From Terribacillus halophilus (GTDB lineage Bacteria > Bacillota > Bacilli > Bacillales > Amphibacillaceae): DNA of 39,728 bases. Made by a program: the position numbers and the translations under genes. The DNA lies in contig NZ_LT727828.1 of assembly GCF_900162685.1 (NCBI RefSeq), positions 1,759,924 through 1,799,651 on the forward strand. Direction: 5' to 3'. This document shows positions 8,860 to 16,576 of the stretch, piece after piece (the first letter of the stretch is position 1; the number at the start of each line of letters is the position of its first letter). The notes beneath the pieces were generated by a model. It ran no database searches. It worked only from the letters and a program-made list of their open reading frames with translations, and had not been told where the DNA came from.

Positions 8860-10014
8860 GTGAAAATCGTTATTATTACGGAAACATTTCTGCCATCGAC
8901 TGATGGTGTCGTCACGCGGCTAACCGAAGCGATTAAATATCTCTGCAGCCAGAAGCATGAAGTCGTCGTTATCGCTCCGGATCTCGGGGTAAAGGAATAT
9001 CAAGGTGCACTCGTTGAGGGGATTGGGACGGTAACTATGCCATTTTACCGATCTAAAAAGTTCTCCTTGCCGACAAGGAAGATAAAGCCTTTGCTGGAGA
9101 AACACCAGCCTGACCTTGTCCATGTGGCGAACCCAGCTTTAGTCGGCGTAGCAGGAATCCATTATGCGAAGAAAATGGGCTTGCCGCTTATGGCGTCCTA
9201 TCACACGCATATACCGAAATATTTGGACTATTACAAGCTCTATAAACCGTTAAAACCATTATTCTGGTGGCATTTCCGCAGACTTCATAACGCTGCTGAT
9301 TTGAATCTTTGTACGTCACAAGCAATTAAGCAGGAATTAGATGAACAAGGATTCGAGCGGATGCACGTCTTGCGCAGAGGTGTGGATGTAGAGAAACGGC
9401 ATCCGGCTTATTATTCAGAGAATATGCGGGAACGTTTGCTGCAAAGTGCAACAGACAAGAAACTGCTCATCTTTGTGGGCCGATTAGCCATAGAAAAGGA
9501 AATCCATAAGATTCGGCCTTTATTGGATGAAAGAGATGACTTAGCATTAGCGATTATCGGAGACGGGCCTGCCCGTAAAGAGCTAGAAAAGGTATTCGAA
9601 GGGACACATACGCTGTTCACAGGTTTCCTTCATGGAGAGGAATTGTCCCAAGCGTTTGCTTCAGCGGATGCCTTTGTTTTTCCATCGATTACCGAGACAC
9701 TCGGACTCGTAATATTAGAAGCGATGGCTTCCGGTATACCCGTTATCGCAGCGAAAAGCGGTCCAACCTTGGAGCAAATTGAAGAAGGGAAGACAGGATT
9801 CCTTTTTGAGAATGAAAATGTGTCGAGCATGAGCAAGGCTGTCGAACAGCTCGATCAACAGAAATTAGTAGCGGAAATGAAACAGAATGTGCGACTAGAG
9901 GCAGAAAACCATTCCTGGACAAATGCTTCCAGAGAAATGTTTGACTACTATTTAGCGACAATGCATGCAAAATCGCCGGTATATCAGGCCGTGCAAAACC
10001 CGAGCTCCCACTGA
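8860..10014 (+). CDS. sqdX: GT4 glycosyltransferase, sulfoquinovosyltransferase SqdX/SQD2-like
   Basis: 384 residues, two-domain GT-B fold. N-terminal signature ITETFLPSTDGVVTRL and the acceptor-side YHTHIPKYLDYY, and the C-terminal nucleotide-binding part VGRLAIEKE and SITETLGLVILEAMASGIPVIA (EX7E motif). The start resembles cyanobacterial SqdX and plant SQD2, which move sulfoquinovose from UDP-sulfoquinovose to diacylglycerol at the membrane; by sequence alone related GT4 enzymes (mannosyl or glucosyl transfer to diacylglycerol) are similar, but the operon with sqdB makes SQDG synthesis the best reading. GTG start; AGGAG overlaps the sqdB stop. In the donor region VGRLAIEKEI is followed by a short HKIRPLLDERDD segment, slightly shorter than usual there. 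A terminator overlaps its last codons. Confidence 0.88.
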   Translation: MKIVIITETFLPSTDGVVTRLTEAIKYLCSQKHEVVVIAPDLGVKEYQGALVEGIGTVTMPFYRSKKFSLPTRKIKPLLEKHQPDLVHVANPALVGVAGIHYAKKMGLPLMASYHTHIPKYLDYYKLYKPLKPLFWWHFRRLHNAADLNLCTSQAIKQELDEQGFERMHVLRRGVDVEKRHPAYYSENMRERLLQSATDKKLLIFVGRLAIEKEIHKIRPLLDERDDLALAIIGDGPARKELEKVFEGTHTLFTGFLHGEELSQAFASADAFVFPSITETLGLVILEAMASGIPVIAAKSGPTLEQIEEGKTGFLFENENVSSMSKAVEQLDQQKLVAEMKQNVRLEAENHSWTNASREMFDYYLATMHAKSPVYQAVQNPSSH

Positions 10015-10030
10015 GGTAGCCGGGTTTTTG
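9993..10030 (+). terminator. terminator of the sqdB-sqdX operon
   Basis: Arms around GCAAAACCCG and CGGGTTTTTGC, with GCT/AGC continuing the stem past a one-base bulge. It starts within the last codons of sqdX and includes the stop codon. Confidence 0.75.
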
Positions 10031-10094
10031 CATGTTTAGCAGTTCTTACATATGGATAACAATAAGAAAAAGCACATAAATGAGGTGCAGCAAC

Positions 10095-10196
10095 ATGAAG
10101 GGACCATCATTTTTTAAAGGATTGCTAATCGGGATCTTACTTGCTATTCCATTTTGGGCAGTGCTGATTTATTTACTTTTTTTCCGCAAAGGCTGA
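10095..10196 (+). CDS. 33-residue single-span membrane peptide, unrecognised
   Basis: ATG 10095 to TGA 10196. GAGGTG lies about 8 bases upstream. The peptide starts MKGPSFFKG, has one hydrophobic helix of about 21 residues (LLIGILLAIPFWAVLIYLLFF) split by a Pro, and ends RKG, so N-out/C-in topology is likely. I do not recognise a family. It lies between the sqdX terminator and the MDR reductase gene, 28 bases before the latter's ATG, so the two may share a transcript. Codon use and the fit of the start site support a real gene; conservation would have to confirm it. Confidence 0.6.
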   Translation: MKGPSFFKGLLIGILLAIPFWAVLIYLLFFRKG

Positions 10197-10224
10197 CAAT
10201 AGAAGGAGAAAGGGAGTCTTAATC

Positions 10225-11196
10225 ATGAAAGCAATCAAATTACAAGGTTTCGGCGGCACAGAACAACTAAAGCTGGAGGAAACCGACAAACCAAAAATCA
10301 AAGCGGATGAGATTCTTGTTGCAGTCAAAGCGTCAGCAATTAATCGCGCCGATATTGAGAAAAGAAAAGGAAATTACCCTTCCTCAGATTTTGATCCGGT
10401 ATTAGGATTAGAAATAGCAGGCGTTGTGGAAGAAGCTGGCCCAGAAGCAAGCGGATGGTTGAAGGGAGACCGTATATTCGGACTTATTCCTTCAGGCGGC
10501 TATGCCGAGTATGCTGTGATAAACAGCAAGCTGGCAATGTCAATTCCTGATGAAATAACGTATGAGCAAGCGGCAGCAGTTCCGGAAGTATTCTTAACCG
10601 CTTATCAAACACTGCATTGGCTTGGTGAATTGAAACAAGGCGAAACGGTTCTTATCCATGCAGGCGCAAGCGGTGTCGGCACAGCAGCAATTCAATTAGC
10701 AAAACAAGCTGGAGCAACCGTAGCAGTGACAGCTGGATCTCAAGAAAAACTGGATTTTTGTAAAGATCTGGGCGCTGATATTACCATTAATTACAAAGAA
10801 GAAGATTTTGCTGAAAAATTAGCTGACACAGGCGCTGACGTTATCCTGGATTTCGTTGGAGCACCATATTGGGATCAGAACATTAAAACACTAAAAACAG
10901 ATGGCAGAATGGTTTTAATTGGCTTCCTAGGCGGAACAGAGCTTGAAAATGTAAGCATTATGCCATTACTTGCAAAACGCTTACACGTAAAAGGGACATT
11001 ATTAAGCACCAGATCCATTGATTACAAAGCAAGATTAACAGCAGACTTAATTGATAATGTGCTGCCATTGTTTGAAACGGAATCAATCAAACCAATCGTT
11101 GATAAAGTATTTCCGTTAGAACAAATTGCTGACGCACATGATTATATGGAAAGCAATAAAAACACAGGTAAAATCGTTTTGCGCATAGCAGAATGA
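10225..11196 (+). CDS. MDR-superfamily NADPH:quinone oxidoreductase, zinc-free type
   Basis: 323 residues. GroES-like N-terminal domain (VKASAINRADIEKRKGNYP), then the Rossmann domain with HAGASGVGTAAIQLAKQAG near residue 145. The Cys/His zinc ligands of alcohol dehydrogenases are absent, and the pattern fits quinone reductase/zeta-crystallin enzymes that reduce quinones or enones with NADPH. GGAGAAAGGGAG precedes the ATG. A strong terminator follows directly. A second member of the family lies at 37134-38105 in this window and shares length, but the two are clearly diverged. Substrate unknown; electrophile detoxification is the usual inference. Confidence 0.92.
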   Translation: MKAIKLQGFGGTEQLKLEETDKPKIKADEILVAVKASAINRADIEKRKGNYPSSDFDPVLGLEIAGVVEEAGPEASGWLKGDRIFGLIPSGGYAEYAVINSKLAMSIPDEITYEQAAAVPEVFLTAYQTLHWLGELKQGETVLIHAGASGVGTAAIQLAKQAGATVAVTAGSQEKLDFCKDLGADITINYKEEDFAEKLADTGADVILDFVGAPYWDQNIKTLKTDGRMVLIGFLGGTELENVSIMPLLAKRLHVKGTLLSTRSIDYKARLTADLIDNVLPLFETESIKPIVDKVFPLEQIADAHDYMESNKNTGKIVLRIAE

Positions 11197-11199
11197 TAT

Positions 11200-11243
11200 A
11201 AAACAGATTGTGCAGTTAGATAGCTGCACAATCTGTTTTGTTG
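11200..11243 (+). terminator. terminator of the quinone oxidoreductase gene
   Basis: Perfect 16-bp stem (11200-11215 with 11224-11239), 8-base loop, T-rich tail. Confidence 0.9.
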
Positions 11244-11247
11244 TATT

Positions 11248-11286
11248 TCGTCTCACTATCTCAAGAATACTCGGATAATGAGACGA
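11248..11286. repeat. inverted repeat downstream of a terminator
   Basis: TCGTCTCACTATC (11248-11260) and GATAATGAGACGA (11274-11286) pair over 12 of 13 positions with a 13-base loop. There is no T tract on either side. From here to 11566 (about 280 bases) I see no gene, only AT-rich sequence. Confidence 0.5.
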
Positions 11287-11301
11287 TAAACGTTACTTTG
11301 G

Positions 11302-11334
<33 letters not shown>

Positions 11335-11566
11335 GAAAAATAAATAAAATAAGAGCTGTTGCTATTGCTTACCCTTCTGCCGTTTGCTGCTGCAGATCGT
11401 GTGTTTGTCAGCCATTTGTTTTAGCTGCTAGTGGATAACTCAAAATAACTGCTTGTGCTGCTGGAATTAAAAATCTTTCAGTAGCTATGCATTTAATCCA
11501 ATTGATTGCTATATTTTAATTCTTGTCTCATAACGCAGTTAATTCTTGAACATAATCTATTTGCAC

Positions 11567-11616
11567 GTAAAAAAACTCAGTGTTATAACAATACGCATAA
11601 CACTGAGTTTTTTTAC
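11567..11616 (-). terminator. terminator of the small membrane protein gene, bidirectional
   Basis: Perfect 20-bp inverted repeat (11567-11586 with 11597-11616), 10-base loop, seven A/T at both ends of the stem, so it would stop transcription from either side. Confidence 0.9.
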
Positions 11617-11617
11617 T

Positions 11618-11818
11618 TTAGATTGTAATCGTCTGCTGCTTGTTATGTTTCTTATGCTGGAACGCTAAGTAAATAAATGCTACGGTTCCTGCCGCAAGCA
11701 TTACAGCCCGAATTGCCGATACTTCTGTATATCCTAGCATCATACGAACTAATCCCATAACGCCTACGAACATTAGCAAGTAAATGCCAGCGATTTTATT
11801 AGCGGCTCTGTTCTTCAA
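11618..11818 (-). CDS. small membrane protein of 66 residues, unrecognised
   Basis: Two membrane helices: one around residues 9-24 (IAGIYLLMFVGVMGLV) and one around 37-54 (AVMLAAGTVAFIYLAF), with a basic, Gln/His-rich tail (HKKHNKQQ). I take TTG 11818 as the start because AAAGGGGGG is 4-9 bases upstream; an in-frame ATG at 11839 lies before that site and has none of its own. No family recognised. A strong terminator follows two bases after the stop, and the gene stands alone. Confidence 0.7.
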   Translation of the reverse strand: MKNRAANKIAGIYLLMFVGVMGLVRMMLGYTEVSAIRAVMLAAGTVAFIYLAFQHKKHNKQQTITI

Positions 11819-11839
11819 ACAAATCCCCCCTTTATTCAC

Positions 11840-12506
11840 AACTATTTTAACATAAAAAATACCATTTTAATATAAAGTTGGTAATTGGAGGATTGCTATT
11901 AATATGCTGCTATTTTAAATGTCTTCATAAATAACACTACAAGCTCGCTCACAGTCCGATTCATACATTTGGAACTACGAGTCCTGTGTCTATCATTTCG
12001 CTTTCTGGATCGCCTTATTTAGCTTCTCGTGTAAAGCGAAAATCAATGAACGTTCATTTGTATAGTGTTAATCAGTATTATGCTCTAAACCAGAAATATA
12101 CGTTACGCTGCATGCTGTATATATCCAAGAATTCAAGAAATCTGCAGCTGCGTTTATCTGATTTTGTCTGCAAAAATGCCCTTTTCCACGGGGTGCGAAT
12201 GTATGTTCTGGTCATAAAAAGCAGTTGTTTTTGATGCTATAGAAGCGCTTTACGACCAGAAAAGCGTCTTTGTGGATCGAAATTATGCTTTATATCAGGG
12301 AAATTTGCTAGTTTGCATGTCACGATTTACGCGCTCCGGTAACTAAATTTGACTAAAAGTGCCCTTTTTTACGGGGTGAGAACATTTGTTCTATTCAAAA
12401 AGAAACGGTTTTGATATGCCATAAGCAGTTTACAACCACCTTAAACGAACTATTGCTACGAAATGTTGTACAAAAAGATCACTTTTTTCTCTAGGATTCC
12501 CATTTG
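11840..12506. other. long non-coding interval
   Basis: 667 bases without a convincing gene. The only long frame (11986-12234, plus) has a poor start context, no ribosome binding site and a composition unlike the neighbours. The right half holds a pair of diverged repeats (separate entry). No promoter of good quality is visible. Confidence 0.5.
12172..12480. repeat. two diverged direct repeats, period about 183 bases
   Basis: Copy 1 begins at 12174 (AAATGCCCTTTTCCACGGGG), copy 2 at 12356 (AAGTGCCCTTTTTTACGGGG). The likeness continues with GTGCGAA/GTGAGAA, TTGTTTTTGATGC/CGGTTTTGATATGCC, GAAGCGCTTTACGACCA/TAAGCAGTTTACAACCA and ends near CGAAAT in each copy, about 115 bases in all. In copy 1 TTCTGGTC (12206) and GACCAGAA (12254) form an 8-bp inverted repeat around the centre; copy 2 has lost it. 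Positions 12071-12084 upstream resemble the copy-1 tail (ATTATGCT). Function unknown; it may be a worn family of intergenic elements. Confidence 0.55.
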
Positions 12507-14141
12507 TTAGTTAAGGTCATTCATTTGCTTTGTCAGTTCGTTAAATCGCTTATCCAATTCCTTATACGCAGTATCCGCCGCTGTCATCATGCTCAGTTTA
12601 CCGAGTACTTCCTGCCGCTCATTATCTAACTGCAGCCGCATCGTCTCTTTATCTGAATTGCATTCCGTTTTATCGCCGCCATACCGTCTCTGTATGATTT
12701 CTTCTGCAATAAGCAGTTGTGCATCTGTCACCTTTTCCCGAAAATAGCGGTCATGTGATACGACAATCAGTGTACCTTTATAAGCTATTAACGTTTTCTC
12801 CAGTTGCTCACGTGAAGGCAAATCCATATGATTGGTCGGTTCATCTAGCAAGAGAACGTCTTTTTCCTCTAAGATATGCTGCATAAGCTTCAATTTAACG
12901 CGTTCTCCCATGCTCATGTCTTTAATCGCTAGTACCCAGCTTTCTGTCTCAAAACCGAGTTGTTTCAGTAAGTTTCGGACGAGTCCTCTTTCCGCAAATG
13001 TATCTCTGTGGAATAGATCTGATGGCGTCTTGTCTAAAGGCAGGTCATAGACGTTCTGAGATAGATATCCTATATTTGCGGTAGGTGCGACCCATATTTC
13101 GCCTAGATAATCCTCTTTTCCAACTATCATGTTCAAAAAGGACGTCTTGCCGCTCCCGTTTGCTCCTAGCAAGTTAATTTTTTCTCCGTACTGAACAGTA
13201 AAGTTTACATGCTTAAATAATGCTTTATTTTCGTATATCTTTGCTACATCTTTACATGCTAAAAATCGCTTGCCTACTTTCCCTGCATGCTGGAGTACGA
13301 AGGAGACCGCTTGCTCTGGTGCGGCGGCTTCTGTCTTTTCCCTGTCCAGTTCTTTCTCTAGTCGCTTTTGCTTCGATTTTATTTGTTTATCCATTCGTTT
13401 TGCTTTCTTTCGGTAATACTCTTTCGCACCTTCTTGCTTTGTTGATTGCATATGTGCTTTAGTGCTCCAGTTTTGTAAAAATAGCATTTGTTCTTCCGCA
13501 CGCTTAACTCGTTTTTGCTGTTTTTCATAGGCATGTTGCTGTTCCGCTTTCTTTTTCTCTCTGAATGCCGTATAGGCCGTGTAATTGCCAGTTAGTGTAT
13601 AAAGCTTATTCTGTTCAATAGACCAAATCTTTGTTGCAATCTGATCAAGAAAATAACGGTCATGTGACACGATAAGAAACGTTTTAGCAGATTCCCTAAT
13701 CTCATGCAAAAGTACACGTACACTATCTTCGTCGAGATGATTGGTCGGTTCATCCAATAGCAATATATCCGCGTTACTTGCAAATCCATTTGCTAATCTT
13801 GCTTTTAGCTTTTCACCGCCGCTCATCGCTTCATAAGCACCAGTTGGTACCTTCCACAGATTCCGCAACTGCATTTCCTCTGCGTTAGTCGTCTTTGCTG
13901 AAAATATATTATTCTCTTGCTCTACTAGTTTTGTTTGCTGATTCGTTTTCGAACGCCATACTGATCCGCTCGTTGGCTTCCTCCTCCCTGCCAGTATATC
14001 TAGCAAGGTACTTTTCCCGGCACCGTTTCTGCCGATAATACCAATAATATCTCCTTGGTGAACGGTCGCCTCCGCTTTTTCGAATAAAACAGTTTCTGTA
14101 TGCATGTATGAGATGTCCTGTAATTTTAGTAATTCTCTCAA
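12507..14141 (-). CDS. vmlR: ABC-F ribosome protection protein VmlR
   Basis: 544 residues with two ATP-binding cassettes and no membrane segment. Domain 1: Walker A GRNGAGKS (about 37-44), signature MSGGEK, Walker B ILLLDEPTNHLDE. Then the charged interdomain linker (about 185-290, KKKAEQQHAYEKQQKRVKRAEEQ) that reaches the peptidyl-transferase centre. Domain 2: GANGSGKT, MSMGER, VLLLDEPTNHMDLPSREQLE. A C-terminal extension ends RQEVLGKLSMMT..YKELDKRFNELTKQ. This closely matches B. subtilis VmlR, which dislodges virginiamycin M and lincomycin from the ribosome. TTG 14141 follows AAAAGGAG. Its leader (14150-14404) is an attenuator, consistent with antibiotic-induced expression. Confidence 0.93.
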   Translation of the reverse strand: MRELLKLQDISYMHTETVLFEKAEATVHQGDIIGIIGRNGAGKSTLLDILAGRRKPTSGSVWRSKTNQQTKLVEQENNIFSAKTTNAEEMQLRNLWKVPTGAYEAMSGGEKLKARLANGFASNADILLLDEPTNHLDEDSVRVLLHEIRESAKTFLIVSHDRYFLDQIATKIWSIEQNKLYTLTGNYTAYTAFREKKKAEQQHAYEKQQKRVKRAEEQMLFLQNWSTKAHMQSTKQEGAKEYYRKKAKRMDKQIKSKQKRLEKELDREKTEAAAPEQAVSFVLQHAGKVGKRFLACKDVAKIYENKALFKHVNFTVQYGEKINLLGANGSGKTSFLNMIVGKEDYLGEIWVAPTANIGYLSQNVYDLPLDKTPSDLFHRDTFAERGLVRNLLKQLGFETESWVLAIKDMSMGERVKLKLMQHILEEKDVLLLDEPTNHMDLPSREQLEKTLIAYKGTLIVVSHDRYFREKVTDAQLLIAEEIIQRRYGGDKTECNSDKETMRLQLDNERQEVLGKLSMMTAADTAYKELDKRFNELTKQMNDLN

Positions 14142-14149
14142 GTAAATCG

Positions 14150-14166
14150 CTCCTTTTAGGCAGGAG
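14150..14166 (-). promoter_or_regulatory. possible hairpin hiding the vmlR ribosome binding site
   Basis: On the minus strand CTCCT (14166-14162) can pair with AGGAG (14154-14150) of the vmlR ribosome binding site across a 7-base loop. It is short, so only a suggestion of translational control on top of the terminator. Confidence 0.35.
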
Positions 14167-14171
14167 GACAG

Positions 14172-14204
14172 AAAAAAATCCTCCCAAAATGAATTGGAAG
14201 GATT
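14172..14204 (-). terminator. vmlR leader terminator (attenuator)
   Basis: Transcribed from the minus strand: AATCCTTCC (14204-14196), 10-base loop, GGGAGGATT (14185-14177) with one G-U pair, then seven T, placed 31 bases before the vmlR start. It lies between promoter and gene, so it must be read through for expression. Confidence 0.85.
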
Positions 14205-14333
14205 AGCCGTACCGGTTTATAGATACACTCCTAGCGGGAAATGTACCGTCACTCGATTGAAAGATGGGCAGACTAATCCTATTTTTTACGCGTTGAAAAA
14301 TCATTTTTTCAATTCGTTAGAAAATAAGATTAG
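14199..14333 (-). promoter_or_regulatory. vmlR leader: alternative RNA folds
   Basis: Three segments compete. CTAATCTTATTTT (14333-14321) pairs over 13 bp (one G-U) with AAAATAGGATTAG (14285-14273), closing a long hairpin whose tip is TTGAAAAA/TTTTTCAA (14312-14293). The same AGGATTAG (14280-14273) can instead pair with CTAATCCT (14206-14199), which overlaps the 5' arm of the terminator. First fold: terminator forms. Second fold: antiterminator, vmlR on. Confidence 0.75.
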
Positions 14334-14341
14334 TTAATCAT
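14330..14341 (-). CDS. three-codon upstream ORF in the vmlR leader
   Basis: ATG ATT AAC TAA (peptide MIN) just before the first leader stem; the 5' arm of that stem begins inside codon 3, so a ribosome held here by an antibiotic would keep the stem open and favour the antiterminator. A possible ribosome binding site (GGGTGG or GAGG) is upstream. Three-residue upstream ORFs are known from attenuators of related ABC-F genes in Firmicutes; that this one is translated is inference. Confidence 0.65.
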   Translation of the reverse strand: MIN

Positions 14342-14376
14342 TGGCCACCCATCATCCTCTCGTGTTTGTTGCACTC

Positions 14377-14404
14377 AGTATAGCAGATAAGGAATGTGTG
14401 TCAA
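14377..14404 (-). promoter_or_regulatory. sigma-A promoter of vmlR
   Basis: On the minus strand TTGACA (14404-14399), 16-base spacer ending TGC, TATACT (14382-14377). Near-consensus with an extended -10, placed right after the stop of the amidohydrolase gene, so vmlR has its own promoter. Confidence 0.85.
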
Positions 14405-14412
14405 ATAGGCAG

Positions 14413-15831
14413 TTAGATCAGTTGTTCTTTTCTTACCGTCCCTGGAGCTAGTACGCTCTCATCCAGTCCCGAACGATACGGTTTGTCAGCAATCGCTTGC
14501 TTGAACTCTGTCTTTGCTTGTTCAACAAGCGCCGGTTCACTGAACAAATCATAAGCTGTGAGTGCCATGATTTTAGCTGCATGATGCATGCCCTTTAGAC
14601 CAATAGTGGTTCCGAACACAGCAGTTGCTTGCCATGCATGTACTTGCGTGCCGATTGGGCCGCATGTAGTGCTGATACTTGCTAATGGCGTAATCCAGCT
14701 TACGTCCGCAACGTCAGTTGAACCGGGCATTGTCTTTTCTTTTGCTGAGAGATCATAGAAGTTTTTGGTTGGCAGGATGTCGTTTGAATCGAGTTTCAGT
14801 TCGGTGCGAGAGGCTTCTATCAACTTGGGATCCATTGATTTACGAAGTATGGAAGAATAAGCTACTTCATCTGATGTAAAGCGCTGCATCGGGAAGTTCT
14901 CCATATTGCGGTAGTTGAGTGTATTCAACGTATCGTTTGTGAGCATATGATAACAATTTGCTAACAATTCATGAGACGTCGTCGTGCCAGTAATTAGAGC
15001 TGCTCCTTTCGCTATATCATGCATACGTGCGAGCATATCTTCTACTTGTTCACGATTTGCGCCGCGCAAATAGTACCAAACCTCTGCTTCATCTGGCACG
15101 ATATTCGGTGCTTGGCCGCCATTTGTAATAGCATAATGAATTCGAGTGCCGTCCACGAGATGTTCACGCAAGTAATTGGCACCGATATTCATAATCTCTA
15201 CGGCATCAAGCGCACTGCGTCCGGCATGAGGCGCTCCGGCAGCATGTGCTGGAATACCATGAAAACGATACTTAATCGATATCATCGCTTGCGAACTAAA
15301 GTTTTGTACCACATTGCTTGTTCCAGGATGCCATGTTAAACAGCAATCCAGATCATGAAATACGCCTTCTCTTGCCATAAATGTCTTGCCAGAAAGGACT
15401 TCTTCAGCAGGGCAGCCGTAATAGCGAATAGTGCCCGTTAATTGCCCATCATCAATCAGCTGCTTTAGTGCAAGGACAGCTTCTACTCCTGCGGTACCGA
15501 GAAGATGATGTCCGCACGCGTGACCTGGCTTATTCGCATTAACCGGATCTTTATATGGTTTTGTAGACTGAGCGAGACCAGGCAAGGCATCAAATTCTCC
15601 CAATATGCCGATTATAGGGTAGCCTTCTCCGTACTCCGCATAAAAAGCTGTCTGCATACCTCCAATAGAATCTGTCAGTCGGAATCCGGCATCTGCTAGC
15701 ATATCTTTCTGGGCAGTACTTGCATATGTTTCTTCATAAGCAATCTGCGGGTTTTTCCAAATATTCAGCGCGAGACTGCCTGTCAACTGTTCCAGTTCTT
15801 CCAAACGACGAATTAGTTCCTTTTTACTCAT
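14413..15831 (-). CDS. M20 family amidohydrolase, AbgB-like
   Basis: 472 residues, M20D metallopeptidase. Metal-site motifs: GILGEFDALPG (about 95), GHACGHHLLGTAGVEA (about 127), CPAEEVLSGKTFMAREG (about 160) and the late H in GLKGMHHAAKIM; a dimerisation (lid) domain lies between about 200 and 320 (AHAAGAPHAGRSALDA). The family includes the B subunit of p-aminobenzoyl-glutamate hydrolase and other N-acyl amino acid or dipeptide amidases. There is no separate A-type subunit nearby. Its ATG overlaps the stop of the upstream membrane protein gene by eight bases, so it is the last cistron of a three-gene operon with two membrane proteins, probably its uptake system. Exact substrate not readable. 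Confidence 0.9.
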   Translation of the reverse strand: MSKKELIRRLEELEQLTGSLALNIWKNPQIAYEETYASTAQKDMLADAGFRLTDSIGGMQTAFYAEYGEGYPIIGILGEFDALPGLAQSTKPYKDPVNANKPGHACGHHLLGTAGVEAVLALKQLIDDGQLTGTIRYYGCPAEEVLSGKTFMAREGVFHDLDCCLTWHPGTSNVVQNFSSQAMISIKYRFHGIPAHAAGAPHAGRSALDAVEIMNIGANYLREHLVDGTRIHYAITNGGQAPNIVPDEAEVWYYLRGANREQVEDMLARMHDIAKGAALITGTTTSHELLANCYHMLTNDTLNTLNYRNMENFPMQRFTSDEVAYSSILRKSMDPKLIEASRTELKLDSNDILPTKNFYDLSAKEKTMPGSTDVADVSWITPLASISTTCGPIGTQVHAWQATAVFGTTIGLKGMHHAAKIMALTAYDLFSEPALVEQAKTEFKQAIADKPYRSGLDESVLAPGTVRKEQLI

Positions 15832-16558
15832 TGGTCATCTCTCCTTCATGATTTAATTTGCTTGGTTTTATATGCTCCAACAACATACTGATTGCAACTG
15901 TCAGTATCATGCAGATTAATCCTTTGAAAAAGACAGGAACGGGTAGCTGTGTCAATAAAATACCGAATCCAAGACCAATAACACCAAAAAGCGGCTTTCG
16001 TATTGCCAACTGCGCAATCATTCCGCCGAATATAGCTGGAATAATGTAAGTGAAGGCTGCCTGTAAAGACTCCGGAATGATAGAGAGAATATACGAGCCT
16101 GCTAATATGACTGGGACCAATACGGCAATGTTCATAAAACTAGCTGTGGCTATAGCTAAGGTTGCGGCAACTTCTCCTTTCCTCGTTCCAGGCTCAGCAC
16201 CAATTACTTGCTGTGCTGCGGCCGCGGAGGGTAAACACATATTCGCTATATTACCAGTCAAGAAACTAAGGTACGTGCCCGAAACTCCTAATGTGGCATA
16301 ATAGCTGACTGGCTCCACCACCCAAGCAAATCCAACCAATGCTATATATGCAAGAAAAGCAGCAAATATTGCTTGCCAGCCAGGATGGTAGCCTGCTACG
16401 AACGAAAGATAAAGTGGTAAGGCGGCTGATAAGACGATAACGCTCCCAATCGTCAGTCTGCCCCAGAAATGTGCATTGACGTGAAATGCATCAAATGTTT
16501 GCTGCTGCGTTTCTACAACTTGTTTTTGTCCCACGACCTGCTCTGCTGTTTTTACCAT
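15824..16558 (-). CDS. integral membrane protein, putative transporter subunit beside an amidohydrolase
   Basis: 244 residues, seven or so hydrophobic helices starting at about residue 35 after a polar, Gln-rich cytosolic N-terminus (VVGQKQVVETQQQ). Helical regions contain Gly/Pro-rich turns (FLTGNIANMCLPSAAAAQQ, PGTRKGEVAATLAIA). No ATPase or periplasmic binding protein is encoded nearby. I do not recognise a named family. It sits between a DUF5058-like gene (18 bases upstream) and the M20 amidohydrolase (eight bases overlap), so the three are expressed together. The simplest idea is that this and the DUF5058-like protein form a two-part permease for the amidohydrolase substrate, doing the job AbgT does in E. 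coli; this is inference. Confidence 0.8.
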   Translation of the reverse strand: MVKTAEQVVGQKQVVETQQQTFDAFHVNAHFWGRLTIGSVIVLSAALPLYLSFVAGYHPGWQAIFAAFLAYIALVGFAWVVEPVSYYATLGVSGTYLSFLTGNIANMCLPSAAAAQQVIGAEPGTRKGEVAATLAIATASFMNIAVLVPVILAGSYILSIIPESLQAAFTYIIPAIFGGMIAQLAIRKPLFGVIGLGFGILLTQLPVPVFFKGLICMILTVAISMLLEHIKPSKLNHEGEMTNE

Positions 16559-16576
16559 TCTTCGTCCCTCCGTTTC

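Noticed and set aside
11986-12234. 82-codon plus-strand frame in the large gap
   Set aside because: No ribosome binding site, unusual composition, and it runs into a diverged repeat; treated as chance.
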